DNA of 64,000 bases from Microvelia longipes (taxonomy: Eukaryota; Arthropoda; Insecta; Hemiptera; Veliidae), in NCBI GenBank assembly GCA_018340805.1, contig JACMZG010001914.1, forward strand, positions 44,017,714 through 44,081,713. The letters run 5' to 3'. Within the stretch, counting starts at the first letter, position 1, and each line of letters begins with the position of its first letter. The position numbers were made by a program, and so were the translations under genes. Under the pieces are notes generated by a model. It saw nothing but the letters and a program-made list of their open reading frames with translations, did no database searches and had not been told where the DNA came from. Positions 23,592-35,160 of this stretch are shown here, one piece after another.

Positions 23592-24296
23592 AGATTTACT
23601 CCACTTGCGCTGTCTTATTCATAGTATTTATAATTGAATCCCTCAAATGGATGGAAAAAATCAATAGTTAGATGGCAAATACGCCGTATTGGTAACCTGA
23701 TTTATGGCATCCATATTATCCTTAAATTCTAATAATCACTGATAAAGTTTTAGTAATCTCACTAACAATTCAATCTAACAGTTCACAAAAATTTATAATA
23801 ACATCAAACAAACAAAAAATCAATAAATTAAGTAAATAATAATAAATTATTAAAAACTTAACAAAAAGCCACATTTCTCTTTCATGGCGAAAATGGGTTA
23901 GAAGAAAACGCAAGAAGAACATTCAACAGCATGACCCTAAGAATATTTCCCTAAATAATTATAAAAATTCATAAAAACTAGAACAACCTATTCTATTAAA
24001 TTCATAGGTAATTATTAATATTTATATCCAGGTTGAAATCCAGGTTAAAAATTCCATAAAATTCATTTTATATTTAAAGTTTTATGGCATTGCCACTTCT
24101 CATAAGTTGTATCTGATCCTTTAAGTAGTTAACGACAGCAATAAAGATGAGCTATCAGCTGATGGCCATTCTCAGTAATAGAAGCAAATATAACTCCCGT
24201 CGACTGAAGTTCTATTTGATATAGGCCAGGTTACTGACCTACCCTGAGGGTTTTCAAAATACATGAAACACTTAAATTTTACCCGCTACATTACAA
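23592..24296. other. AT-rich intergenic, nothing recognised
   Basis: No coding signal and no repeat shared with the rest of the window was noticed. A pair of regions around 24.15-24.25 kb is less AT-rich but uninformative. Confidence 0.5.
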
Positions 24297-24297
24297 A

Positions 24298-24350
<53 letters not shown>

Positions 24351-24386
24351 ATATATATATATATTAATATATATGTATATATATAT

Positions 24387-24458
<72 letters not shown>

Positions 24459-24489
24459 ATATATATATATACATATATATATATATACA

Positions 24490-24561
<72 letters not shown>

Positions 24562-24568
24562 TTATTTA
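24297..24568. repeat. (TA)n microsatellite, about 270 bp
   Basis: Long interrupted TA tract followed by TTTA repeats and a (GT)n stretch at about 24,576-24,592. Confidence 0.95.
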
Positions 24569-24608
24569 TTTATTTTGTGTGTGTGTGTATGTATACCGTT
24601 TGTGACAC

Positions 24609-24628
24609 TTTAGGATTGTCCTAATCAG
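24609..24628 (-). ncRNA. Decayed hammerhead-like motif
   Basis: Minus strand CTGATTA (one change from CUGANGA), hairpin AGGA-CAA-TCCT, then TAAA (one change from GAAA). Layout matches the other motifs but two core positions are altered, so I would not expect activity. Confidence 0.3.
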
Positions 24629-24835
24629 CAGAAACCGGTCTCAATCAATTTAGCTTTTAGTCTACCTGAATGGAAACTCGCCAAACCGTATTGTGTTCCC
24701 CCTAAATATTCGAAACCGAATTTCATGAAAATTATTAGTTTTAGGCGTTTTAGTGGCTTTCATCATGATCTCAGTCTGTTCGTGTGTGTTTGTTGATATC
24801 TAGATGTGTAGTATTATAAGTAAATCCAATTTCAT

Positions 24836-24890
24836 CCCCGCGAGGGCCAATGGTAGAGCCCTAGAAGTTTAGGGTAGTACCAAGCCAAAG
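24836..24890. repeat. Short repeat also present in noisy block B
   Basis: Minus strand of about 24,836-24,890 (CCATTGGCCCTCGCGGGGAT) resembles 1,352-1,402 (CTTGGGCCCTCGCGGGAT). At the clean template position for that part of block B (about 34.2 kb) this ~50-bp piece is absent. Confidence 0.5.
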
Positions 24891-24975
24891 CACGTCCTCA
24901 CATCTTACTGTCTAAAATCTTTTGACAAATCATAAGTGCTCCCTTGCGTTATACTGACCTTCTATACCCGTTCGA

Positions 24976-25096
24976 CCTATTCTATTCTACATCTTCTACC
25001 TACCTATTCTATTCTACCTCTTCTACCTACCTATTCTATTCTACCTCTTCCATCTACCTATTCTATTCTACCTCTTCCACCTACCTATTCTATTCT
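24976..25096. repeat. 27-bp minisatellite, about 4.5 units
   Basis: Unit CTATTCTATTCTACCTCTTC plus TACCTAC, with few changes. Because 27 is a multiple of three, two overlapping open frames give repeating nonapeptides; these are by-products. Confidence 0.93.
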
Positions 25097-25409
25097 AGGT
25101 TGTTTGAAATCTCTTCTAATCCTACTATTAGAAATTCCATGAATCTCTAGCAGACCATCCTAATCCTTGAGTACAACTCCTCTCCTCTGAAACCCTACAA
25201 GATATCCAATCCTGTCAGTCTTCTAAGCAGATAAAACACGAAATAAAAACTAAAACCCACTCCTCTCAAAGAATTCGCCCTTCTATACCGGTGAAGACAG
25301 AGGCTAGTCATGTTTAAGACCAACATATGTGATAAGTTTCAAGCCAATATCAGCTCGTAATGATGCACCTTTAGTAATAAGTGCACTAAATTCGTTTTAA
25401 TACGATAGC

Positions 25410-25530
25410 ATCATGTGAAGTGCATGCATGGGTCACTGCTGGGAATAAAACTGATAGAGCCAAGTAGTGAACCTAAGCGTAGCGAATCCGACGTGGCGAG
25501 GAAAAGTTCCGAGGTACCCCGTACCCGATA
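25410..25530 (+). mobile_element. 5S-derived repeat family, degraded copy
   Basis: GGGTCACTGCTGGGAAT corresponds to box C of the 5S module. The conserved tail follows: GCGTAGCGAATCCG, then GAAAAGTTCCGAGGTACCCC and GTACCCGAT. Box A is not recognisable. Confidence 0.7.
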
Positions 25531-27930
25531 TGTTTTTAATTTAATAACATATTTCTTCTGATTATTTTGCAGCCAAAATGATAAAATATATTTTATCTAA
25601 GCTGTTTATTTGCTTAAGGAACAGATCTAGTTTGCACCTAATTTATTGCATTGCTAAGTCGTTAGTTAGCACGCCAACTGACAATTATCGGTAAAATTTT
25701 GTTTTCACGAAACTATGCAAACGATCTGAATAATTCATATAATCTATCGGCCCAAATTCTTCATCAAACTTACCTCGTGAATTTGAAATGTAAGTATTAA
25801 AAAAAGTATCATTTTTTTTTTCTTTTCCAAATTTTTAGTGAAAGTATTATCAACAAAACTAAGTAAGTGTGCGTGAGTGTGAGTGTGTGCTTTTCGGCAA
25901 ACCACACGCGCTTTGCCTTCGAAGTACTCACTCCTAAACAAACTTGATAACTATGAAATTTTTTTACCTGCCCTGATGATGGCCTTTGCTGATTGATAAC
26001 TGGATCTATAATTTATTATTTTATAATAAGTGAGAAGACAACAAATGTTTTGCTTTAGCGAATAAGACAGACGTCATGGGGGGGGGAGGGGAGTGGGAGC
26101 TGTCAGTGCTACCAATATGTAAAGTCTCGAAAATAAGTTGAGACTTCAAGCTCAAATTACTTTGAACAAATTTCAATCAGTGTATCGTAGGTTGAATTAA
26201 GCCTGTACAGATGGATACGAGCATTTAATGTTATTAAATCCCTGAGTTATGGGATCGAATATTGGATAACTTTTTTATCGTTATATTTGCATTTTTAATT
26301 TATTTGAAGACACTGGATAAGACTGAAATAACAACTTCTTACTTCTTTAAATGACTATATTTCGCCTGACCATACTCATGTATACAAACCTAAAATACAA
26401 ATGATATTATTTTATTAATTCATGGACGACTTATATATAACATCACAATTAAAATGAATATCAGAGGCTAAAATAAATAAATAAGGTACTTACAGAATAA
26501 ATAATTTAAAATAACGTTAGGTTCATCCAGCTTAGTCTAAAAATCCTACTTCTACACATAAATCTCAAAGCTAAAAAGAAATAAAAATTCTCAGTGAATC
26601 TAAATTATAACATATCTCAGAATCTCAGTATGCCAAAAATAACATGAAATTTAACTTACTGTAATGATAATAATTCCAGTGCATAATTAAATAATATAAG
26701 AATATAGTACAACATTTTCCAACCGGATTCAATAAAAACAATTAATAAAACCATCAAACAAGCAAGCTGAAGCAAAACCTTACTCAATAATTATTATAAT
26801 ATGGTAGAGTAGACGTTATGTTAATAATTAATGCCTGGATGTGAAACTGGATGTGTGAAGGGGCAAAACGTTCACATCATGCTAAAACGTTAATACATAT
26901 AAGTTATGCGGGTTTTTAGTATCATAACTATGGTTAGGCATAGCAATTCTTACATATTAAGTTAACAAAAAACACAGTAACAATAAATATTTTCAAGACT
27001 AAATAGTTGACAGTTAAAACTTAAAACTAAGAGTTAATTATAAAAACAGCCAATAGGTTTATTTTAAAATTTTTTAAGTATAGCGACATATAACTTATTA
27101 CTATCTCTAGAATCTTTTTGAAATTGATACTACTTGGTTCAATAGTAATATGTATTGCCGCTAAAATTAATATTTTTTGTGGCTATTTTCACTGTCAATA
27201 ATTTTAGTATCCTCTAAATTAAATTTGTGATTTAAGTTGCTATTATGAGTTGCTAGCGCTGTTTTTTTTGTTTTTGGCTCTCATGCCACTACTACGCTAG
27301 TCCTTCCTGTCCTTCCAATTTTGTCTGGATTCACCTACATATTGTGCTGGAAAATCCTTGCTAGGAACTTTTTATACGAAACCCATATTATCCTCTTAGC
27401 TGAAATTATTTCTTAGAGGTGTATACAATTTTGGTCCTATTTTGTTTATAGTTCATCTAGTCTTACTAGCTAGCTCCTCTGATCATATTAGCCTCACTTG
27501 GCCTCGTCCTTCCAGCCTCACAAATCTCATCAGTTCCTCCAGCATCACCAGACACACCGCTCTGGCCAGTCCAGCGCCGCCCGACAAAAAATTCTAGCAC
27601 CCAGAAGTCAGCGTGCACAAACTCATTCTTTAGCCTTGACCTGAAAGTCAAAGCTCCGCAGTGCTATTAGGAGACGTCTGTCTTCAAGAACCGAGCACTT
27701 TGTTCCTAGTCACTTCCGTTACTCGTGTCGCCGCCATCACTTTCACTGACTAAGTTTTCGGACATACAAAGGCTCAGTATATCTTTCCGACCTTCATCTC
27801 CCCCAGCCCGCAGAACATTAATTTTTCGTAAGCTGGAGACAACGGAAACGTGGATCCAGACTTGTCTCAGATGAAACTAGATACAACACCGCATTTGCGT
27901 ATTAGTAGTCAAGGAAACCACGTAAAACCC
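25531..27930. other. Gene-free 2.4 kb
   Basis: No exon-like or repeat-family signal beyond a short G-run at 26,080-26,088 and GT-rich patch near 25,870. The pyrimidine-rich 27.45-27.75 kb part has no sustained frame. The portion from about 27.25 kb is the template of noisy block C. Confidence 0.5.
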
Positions 27931-28077
27931 TGGGTGGGTTGGCCGGCCTTGAATTCAAGACCTCCCGAGTGAACGGTACAAGGGATAACCTCATATTGAG
28001 GTCCTCCCTCGGCTGGATTTGAACCCTTAACCTCCAGGTCGAAAGGCGAGCGCTCTACCACTGAGCTACCGGACTCT
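27930..28077 (-). mobile_element. tRNA-like SINE head (A and B boxes), not a tRNA gene
   Basis: Minus strand: GTAGCTCAGTGGTAGAGCGC (A box) followed 24 nt later by AAGGGTTCAAATCC (B box), the pol III internal promoter layout. The acceptor arms do not pair and the anticodon and T stems are poor, so a working tRNA is unlikely. Further minus-strand sequence (GGAGGACCTCAATATGAGG, then GGTCTTGAATTCAAGGCC) may be its body. It is unrelated in sequence to the neighbouring SINE at 28.2 kb. Confidence 0.65.
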
Positions 28078-28223
28078 GTTGTGTGTTGCTATTGTTTGTT
28101 GATTTATTTGGCGTAGCGGTCTGGTACCATATTGTAAATTTTAGGGTAATGATCTAAGGGTAATTTGTTATATTTACATGATTTAAGTTTCTATAAAATT
28201 ACTCATGTTACAGAATAACTTAT

Positions 28224-28466
28224 AATAATGCCCGTTTAGAGCCTTGCGGCTCATTAGGGATAACCCCTGCGGGAACCACCTCGGGTGGTAGTAGCAACCG
28301 TTACGCTCAAAGTGAATTCTAAAGTTGGCGATAATATATATATAATAATTGCGATAATAATCTTCTATAAACTGAGAGCGTAACCTGGGATGCGAACCCC
28401 AGACCTCCGTGGGTGTCAAAGGTCAGTGTAAAGACTAACGCCTTAACGACCTCGGCCACGGAGGCG
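28224..28466 (-). mobile_element. Full-length tRNA-derived SINE with 17-bp TSD
   Basis: Perfect target duplication GTTACAGAATAACTTAT at 28,207-28,223 and 28,467-28,483. On the minus strand the head reads GTGGCCGAGGTCGTTAAGGC (A box), then GGGGTTCGCATCCCAGG (B box), with the length of a type II (Ser/Leu-like) tRNA. The body shares CTCTCAG, CGCCAACTTTAG and CACTTTGAGC with the 22.06 kb copy. The tail region CCCGCAGGGG, GCCGCAAGGC and TTATTAT ends it. About 243 bp. Likely pol III transcribed, mobilised by a LINE partner in trans. Confidence 0.92.
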
Positions 28467-28483
28467 GTTACAGAATAACTTAT

Positions 28484-30097
28484 GTAACTACAAAATAACT
28501 GGTCGAATTTTCTTTAAAATGCGTGCTTATTGCTCAAGAATAAATCAAGTTTGATATGGGATTTATGTGGGTCGCTAAATATAAATCATTAAAAGTAGTG
28601 AATATAAAGTTATATTAATTTTGGTTATTTTAGTGCCGTCAGTAAATTTAAAGTAAAGTTTGATTCTAGAATTCTTTTAGGAGAAAATTGAAACATCAAT
28701 TTCAGGTTACAAAATATACAAAAGTTTAGGAGAATATATATTTTGCCAGTAAAAATATAAAAAAATAATACATACAAAGTAAAATATTAAATACCTTTCG
28801 CATTTTGACTTTTTTTTTTTTACGCTACCTGACAATATCATTGAAATATGAAATATTAAAAGTTAAATTTTAAACTTGAGGCCGCCTAAGTTCAAAAATT
28901 CAAAAGTCAAAATTCTTAAAACGGAGATGTACATTGATATAAAATCGATTTACATTTGTGCCGAATTTTAACTCGATCGGAAATCATCCTGATTTTTTAT
29001 ATCAGCAAAATAATTTATTGTGGTCAACCGGCTATTAACTTGTACGCGCCGTTTGTGCTGAGTTTCATGTATAACATAAACACAGAGGAAATTATCCGTA
29101 CTGCAGACACACACCACTTAAAACGTCCACACAACACCACTAAAACATGATTATGATGAAACCTGAGTTTCTGATTTTGAGAGAAAACGTAAAACTATAG
29201 AGGAAAAGTAAAACTATCTATAAGTGAAACCATTTTATTACATTTAAAAGTTTTTCAACATCTAACCCTTCACATTTTTGGAATAATACTGTTCAAGAGT
29301 AATTTCATTTACTAGTTTAGCCCTTTGCTTAGTTCAGTGCAAGTCGAAGGTAAACTATGTGTTCGCGTGTTACAGTAACTTACTTCACATTACGCCCCGT
29401 AGCCCTTGTCTAATCGCCCTCCTAATTACACCTTGCTCTATCTGTAGCTTACAACTTACTTCTCCCAAGTTAAAACCAAAACACCAATAACTAGAAAATA
29501 AGCATCGTATCATTATAAAAGTTCAAATAAAAGGTACAAAATTTGTCTCAACACGATAAAAAGGTAAACGAGTAGTCAAAATAAGAGTTGAAACTGTCAA
29601 TCTAAACGAGCTAACCTTTGACATATAGGGGGTCACTATATGTTCAATATTGAAAATGAACAGTGCTGTGTTGCTACAAACTTCTTCTTTCTGTCGATAT
29701 GCAATGACTTTGGTTTATTTAGATTTAGTTAATAACAGAGATTTAAACCTTCTGCATGTAAATGAAAACCATTACGTTTCAATATTACTGTTCACTTCCT
29801 ATGCTGTAGGATTTGTTTAGAGATTATTTAGAGATTTCTTTCTTTTCTCCTATGTAAGGAATAGGAGTCATTGCAATAAGAAATAATATTACACTCACAT
29901 CATCCATCGAATGTTTCTGCACCTAATTACACCCTAAATATTTAGTACCACACCTAAATATAATGTGTACTTTTCTTGTAAGCAAGGTACAGCCAATCAC
30001 ATGGAATGTGGTACAGGCAATAGCATGAATTATGGTACATAAGTCAAGTCTCATAATAACAAGAAATTATTAGATCCTGGGAGCAATCCAACTGAGC
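28484..30097. other. Gene-free 1.6 kb, template of noisy blocks C and D
   Basis: AT-rich with no sustained coding frame or known repeat. It is useful mainly as the clean reference against which 8.7-10.9 kb can be read. Confidence 0.6.
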
Positions 30098-30389
30098 ATG
30101 AAACTTACATACTGTAGACTTACATACTGTGGACTTACATACTATAGACTTACATACCGTAAACTTACATACTGTAGACTTACATACCGTACACTTACAT
30201 ACTGTAGACTTACATACTGTAGACTTACATTCTGTAGACTTACATACTGTAGACTTACATACTGTAGACTAACATACCGTACACTTACATTCTGTGAACT
30301 TACATACTGTAGACTTACCTACTGTAGACTTACTACTGTGGACTTACATCATACGTACCCTTACATACTATAGACTTACACACTGTAGA
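30098..30389. repeat. 15-bp minisatellite, about 19 units (left part)
   Basis: Unit CTTACATACTGTAGA with substitutions. The array continues at 30,726-30,797 beyond an inserted element. The 15-bp period gives a five-residue repeating frame that is not a gene. Confidence 0.93.
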
Positions 30390-30397
30390 CCTCCTTA

Positions 30398-30717
30398 CAG
30401 TGCGGTTCCAGCAGACCAGTTGGGGAAGGCACTTTTTCATAGTCAAAAGTTAATAGGAGGGGGGAAAATATGCCGGATAGTAGTAACTGCTTTAATTGTA
30501 GGAGTGTTTTGAAAGATTTATTAGTCGCCTTTTAGCGAATTTCCATAGGAAAATTATTTTTTTTTTACTTTCCTAAACGGTGTATAAGAGTGTTGTTATT
30601 TTTTTCTACTTCAACAAATTTTTCAATTTTTCATATTTTTTTATGGGTATTTTTTTTTCTTGGGTTTGGGGGGGGGGGGCACGTGCCCCCTGTGCCCCCC
30701 CCTTGAAACCGCCACTG
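30398..30717. mobile_element. hAT-like MITE splitting the minisatellite
   Basis: Left end CAGTGCGGTTCCAGC and right end (complement) CAGTGGCGGTTTCAAGG are the CAGTGGCGG-type termini of hAT elements. Flanks CCTCCTTA (30,390-30,397) and CATCCGTA (30,718-30,725) agree at six of eight positions, consistent with an aged 8-bp duplication. The right end has long G and C runs with CACGTGCCCCC. No transposase in its 320 bp. Confidence 0.75.
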
Positions 30718-30725
30718 CATCCGTA

Positions 30726-30797
30726 CACTTACATACTGTACACTTACATACTGTAGACTTACATACTGTAGACTTAAATACTGTTGACTTAAAACTT
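30726..30797. repeat. 15-bp minisatellite, right part
   Basis: About five further CTTACATACTGTAGA-type units, showing that one array was interrupted by the hAT-like element. Confidence 0.9.
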
Positions 30798-31111
30798 TAC
30801 AGGTTTACTTCATTCTGGTAACGTGATAAGTCTCCGTTCCGTTTTCTCTAAAAATACTTGCAATAATTTCACCTGTGGATTCCTATGTTGCCATATCTGG
30901 CTCTAAGTTGGTACATTTATTTCTTTTATTTGTTATATTTCATTGCAGTTAGGAAATCAATAAATCCTTTGGCGTGGTCTCATCAATTACTTATGTAACA
31001 ATTTTGCAATAATATGCTATATGATAATAACTATTAATAAGTATAGAATCTACAGGCACCTTTTTCATTATATTTTTTTGGTTGAAAGTTAAGATTGACT
31101 TTGGTTAAACT

Positions 31112-31652
31112 CTTAGAATAATACTATATATAGAAGGAGCACTACTGATAACACGAAAGGCGGGTCACTGGTGCACCTAAGTAATGCTGCCACCCTAACA
31201 ATATACAATTTTCTAAAAAAAAGTTGGCAATACTTCCGGTTGCTGAATTATTATGCTCTATTATTAATTAATGATTAATTATTCATAAAATACTAATATA
31301 AATATCGGTGCATTACAATATTTAAAGCATTTTAATTTGTAGTTTAACGTATTTATTAAAATTATATATAAAAAGTAGTCCTCGTCAACTAAATGTAGAT
31401 TCTTGTATTCCGCCACCCTTTTGCGATCTAAGTCCAGTTTTATTAATTACTCAGCAGGTGTTTTAAGTTATTATATTTGTTCTTTACGATCTTTCTTCAT
31501 TAATAGATATTTTGACACATATTTAAAATAATGTTTTGTTGTCAGGTTGGCAGCATTACTTAGTTGCACCAGTCAACCGGCTTTCGTGTTATCAGTGGAA
31601 TTACTTTGTGTTTACGGCCCTGTGCTCCTTCTATATATAGTATTATTCTAAG
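31112..31652. mobile_element. MITE, 541 bp, with about 100-bp inverted ends
   Basis: Both ends begin CTTAGAATAATACTATATAT followed by AGAAGG. Inverted similarity extends about 90-110 bp, the right arm having an extra ~22 bp. No transposase frame. Partial copies: 11,880-11,980 (right end) and 47,765-48,068 (left end plus interior). No clear target duplication; superfamily not assigned. Confidence 0.85.
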
Positions 31653-32289
31653 TTGATAACAAACGCGGAATGTTTTAAGAAGTATTAACAGCTGGTTGGA
31701 TAGTGAGGCCTGATATCTACAGGATAATATAGGAAACGAAGTAGTTGAGCTTTCTGCCGCTAGAATTCACTTTAATCTTCATCTTAAACTGATTACTTTG
31801 GTAGTAACACTTGTTTGAATATTTTCCTGCTTATGATCTCAGATATTTTCTTATCAATCAGTTTACTTCTCTTAACAATATTATGATAGTAAATTGTATA
31901 AATCGGATATCTATGCTAGTTTAAAAATTTTCAAAACAATTGTAATGATTAAAAGATTTGTAAAAGATTTTTAAATAAATAATTTTTTCTTCTTCTAACT
32001 AACATGATGATATAGCTCTCGAAAAAAAGTAAAAATAATTAGATATATTTTTAAAGATTAGAGATATTTACTCCTTGTATTGTAAGTTCTACTTACAGTC
32101 TTGTTATCTCACACTGTAAATGTACTTTTACTCCCTAGGGAGGAAAAGTCAAAGTGTTGCCAACTTGACAGAATTTTTTAGTAAAATTTTTAGGATTTTT
32201 TTCGGTTTTATGTTGGTACTTCGGGTAGAATATACAATATACACACGCTAATGTTTAAATTACAAATATAGTATTACACATTATTCTAT

Positions 32290-32454
32290 TGAAAGCTTAC
32301 AATAAAATAATGTGAAGATAGTGGCTTTATTCTCTTTTCATCAGAGTATTTGACACGGTAAGAATAAACTAAACTAACACAATAACAATTAAGGAGCTGA
32401 AGAATATATTAATAGTTGTTAGTATTAGTTCTCTAGTCGTAGATAAAATTTAAT
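32290..32454. other. AT-rich spacer
   Basis: Nothing recognised. A TCATCAG at about 32,338 is not followed by the rest of a hammerhead core. 31,653-32,290 is likewise without recognised features. Confidence 0.4.
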
Positions 32455-32667
32455 ATGCAACAAGGGATGAAAGTTTTCAGCTCTCGTATAATCTCCCTCG
32501 TCAAGCCTCGGGAGCCAAAATTTTAGTTAACTTTCTCGGCAAGCCTCGGGAGCTAACTAGTTTATCTCCCTCGGCCTACCGGCCTCGTGAGCTAATGAAG
32601 TTTCCTCCTTCGGCGCTGCCTTAGGACGAAACTTTAACTTGAGCTGTAAAACTTACTTTCATCCCTT
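32455..32667. mobile_element. MITE, 213 bp, TA-flanked, GC-rich interior
   Basis: Ends TATGCAACAAGGGATGAAAG and complement, with GAGCTG-type inner parts also pairing. TA at both edges could be the target duplication. The interior repeats GCCTCGGGAGC-like pieces three times. No coding frame. A noisy copy of its ends is visible at 3.49 and 3.80 kb. Confidence 0.8.
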
Positions 32668-33113
32668 GTTGCATAAATAACTATTTGTATAATGAATATA
32701 TTTAATTGGTAGTAAAAGTATTATTTACATATTCCTGGCTATGAATATTAAAAATACTTAAATTGTGAGAAAAACATAGAAAAATATCCTATATACGTAT
32801 AATTTTATCTAAGTTTTTAATCCGAATGTAATTTTATAAAATTTGCTCATAAGATGATCATATGATAAGATTATTTGATTGCAAAGCCTACTATGCTTAA
32901 CTGATTTCATATTATGTCAACTTTGCGCTTAAATAAGTAATTCCATTAATATTGTCCCTACCAGCAGGAAGCTGCAAGGCTTTTTTTTTACGAATTTTCA
33001 GAAAGAATTCGCTAAAGACGAGAATACCGTGTCGAACTTGGATATTCAAATATTAAAATGCCATATATTTATATATTTGTCAACAATAATACTTATGTTT
33101 TTCATCCTTTGTG

Positions 33114-33239
33114 TGTTTTAGTTCTTAACACTAAGTTAAGATTAAGCAATAAGTAAAGATGAACAGTAACATCATATATGATGTTACTGTTCATCTTTAC
33201 TTATTGCTTAATCTTAACTTAGTGTTAAGAACTAAAACA
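33114..33239. repeat. Perfect 126-bp palindrome without spacer
   Basis: 63-bp arms, exactly complementary by eye, centred between 33,176 and 33,177 (centre ATCATATATGAT), outer ends TGTTTTAGTTCTTAACAC. No gap between arms, so cruciform extrusion is possible. Both arms are also recognisable in noisy block B at about 2.72-2.87 kb. Confidence 0.9.
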
Positions 33240-34635
33240 ATATTGTTAAGATAAAAGATAAAACAATATGTTAAGATAAACAATATTAACATTGATGGTT
33301 CACTCCCCAGTGTAGTAGGAACACTCAATTGACAAGTTTGTGTTTATGATTTAAGTTGGGGGCCTCATCACTAGAGTCTTGAAGAGCGCTAGTAGTAAAA
33401 ATATATTTGCTCTATTCTCTACTAGATTGTGCTGTAGTATTTTTTAAATACAAACAGTTGCCAATCGTATAGTAAAATAAAATAAAAGTAAACAAAGATC
33501 TATGGTATGCTGTAGTATTCGCGATGTATTTTTGTTTTTCAAAACTTGGGGGCCTCATCACGCGAAGCAGCACCATCGTTTTCTTAAAAAACGATGATTC
33601 AATAATTCATTTTTAGTGTTTTAGACTTAACATTTAAATTTGCTATCTGAATATAACATCTCGGGTTGGCGCAAACGGATAAGTAAAGGAAACAAACAAA
33701 AATTGAAACTCTGACATTAGAGGTTCCAAGGGGGACGACAGTATGGGTGAAGTAAGAGTGAGAAATTAAATTTTTTACTTTTTACCAATTTATACGAAAT
33801 TCTTATAGAGCTTTCTTGGGATCACTCATCCATCGACTCCTCGTCATTCTAGCGCTGAAAAGCGGATGGAAAGACTTGATTACCCTCAACTGCTCGTTGT
33901 TTGGTTAAATAAAAATAAATAAATAAAAGTGTCAGAAATAAAAATATCTGACAGATTCACGCTGTCACCACTAATACTGTACTACTTGAGCCTCCTGCAT
34001 CCCATCAACTATTTTTTTTAAGATCTTTGAGTGAGCCATCATGAGTACATTTAATTATATAACTCACAATAAAATTACAGAAAAACATCTTGTTATAATA
34101 ACTTGACAGTTGCCATAGCAACAACAATAATAATAAAGTTACATATAAACATTATGCATTACTTAGAATGTTTTTATTTATTTCTTATACGCATGTAAGG
34201 TCGATTTAATGAAATCCGATATCATACCTGGCAGAACTTCGACTTCCTTTTAAAATATAACTTCTAAAAATCTAATATGAAGCAAGTACATAAAAGCTTG
34301 CCATCTGTGGATGTTTAATAGAAACTGATATTATTGAATTGAGTGAAAATATTCCGGAGAATTTGCTGAATTATAAAGTAGGTAAGAGAAATATGCTGAA
34401 TCTAGTAAAATATCGGTGAGGCTACCTCAGGACCGTCCCGTCTGCCCCTGGGGGCGGCTCCTGTCTCCTGCCCTTGTCCCTTCTGCCTTTATATCTGCTT
34501 ATTCCGATTCGTTTCTTTTCACTTTTTATTTTTCTGATTATATCAGCAAGTTTTTGTTCTTTTAGATTTACAAGTGTGAATTTTTGCAATGATAAAATCA
34601 TGAAACGGTACTGTGTTATAATTACTTCAGCCTTA
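33240..34635. other. Gene-free, template of noisy block B
   Basis: GGGGGCCTCATCA occurs at about 33,358 and 33,549, a short local duplication. Otherwise no gene or element recognised. 34,422-34,470 is GC-rich (CAGGACCGTCCCGTCTGCCC). Confidence 0.5.
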
Positions 34636-34662
34636 CACACATACATATATATAATATATATA

Positions 34663-34702
<40 letters not shown>
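34636..34702. repeat. (TA)n microsatellite
   Basis: Interrupted TA repeats; frames across it encode Tyr-Ile repeats of no meaning. Confidence 0.93.
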
Positions 34703-34705
<3 letters not shown>

Positions 34706-34908
34706 GTAAAGGTTTAGCTCAATGACATCTACTTCAGTGGTGCTAGAAAGTAGGGAGACAGTATAAAGGAGTGGCTTCTTCCTCTTGTTCCACCCTGGTA
34801 AGCCTACCGTCTGAGAGAGACAGAACGAATATGGCTCCCACGGAACCACGCTTAGCACGGCGTGCTTAGCTGGCCCGCAAAGCAGAATAATTTCGAAGTC
34901 TTTATTAG

Positions 34909-34931
34909 ACCATAAGTCTACTTATGGTCAT
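34909..34931. repeat. Short hairpin at the block A/B switch point
   Basis: GACCATAAGT and ACTTATGGTC separated by a 2-3-base loop. The noisy copy reverses direction at the matching place (about 205-235). Confidence 0.7.
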
Positions 34932-35160
34932 AGTAATTATAAAACGATTGGGACCAGTTTTAACACAATCGTAACTCATCGTTATTAATTTGCGGCCGAC
35001 ACCGCGTATTTATTTTCTGAACTAATGTAAGGGTCTACACAACCGCTGTGTTATTCTTTCGTTGTTAAAGAATGATAGTTAGCCACTCTGACTCGTATAA
35101 AACCCTCTCGATGACATTATTTTGATATTCTATAGTTACTTAGTTTTGATAAACTGTTTG

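Noticed and set aside
24936..25150. Overlapping 68-residue frames
   Set aside because: Produced by a 27-bp tandem repeat, a multiple of three; present in more than one frame.
27930..28077. Functional tRNA gene
   Set aside because: A and B boxes are clear but acceptor, anticodon and T stems do not pair acceptably.
30098..30512. Cysteine/tyrosine-rich repeat protein
   Set aside because: Translation of the 15-bp minisatellite, running into a hAT-like MITE.
32318..32345. Another hammerhead core on the minus strand
   Set aside because: CTGATGA is present but no stem II hairpin followed by GAAA.
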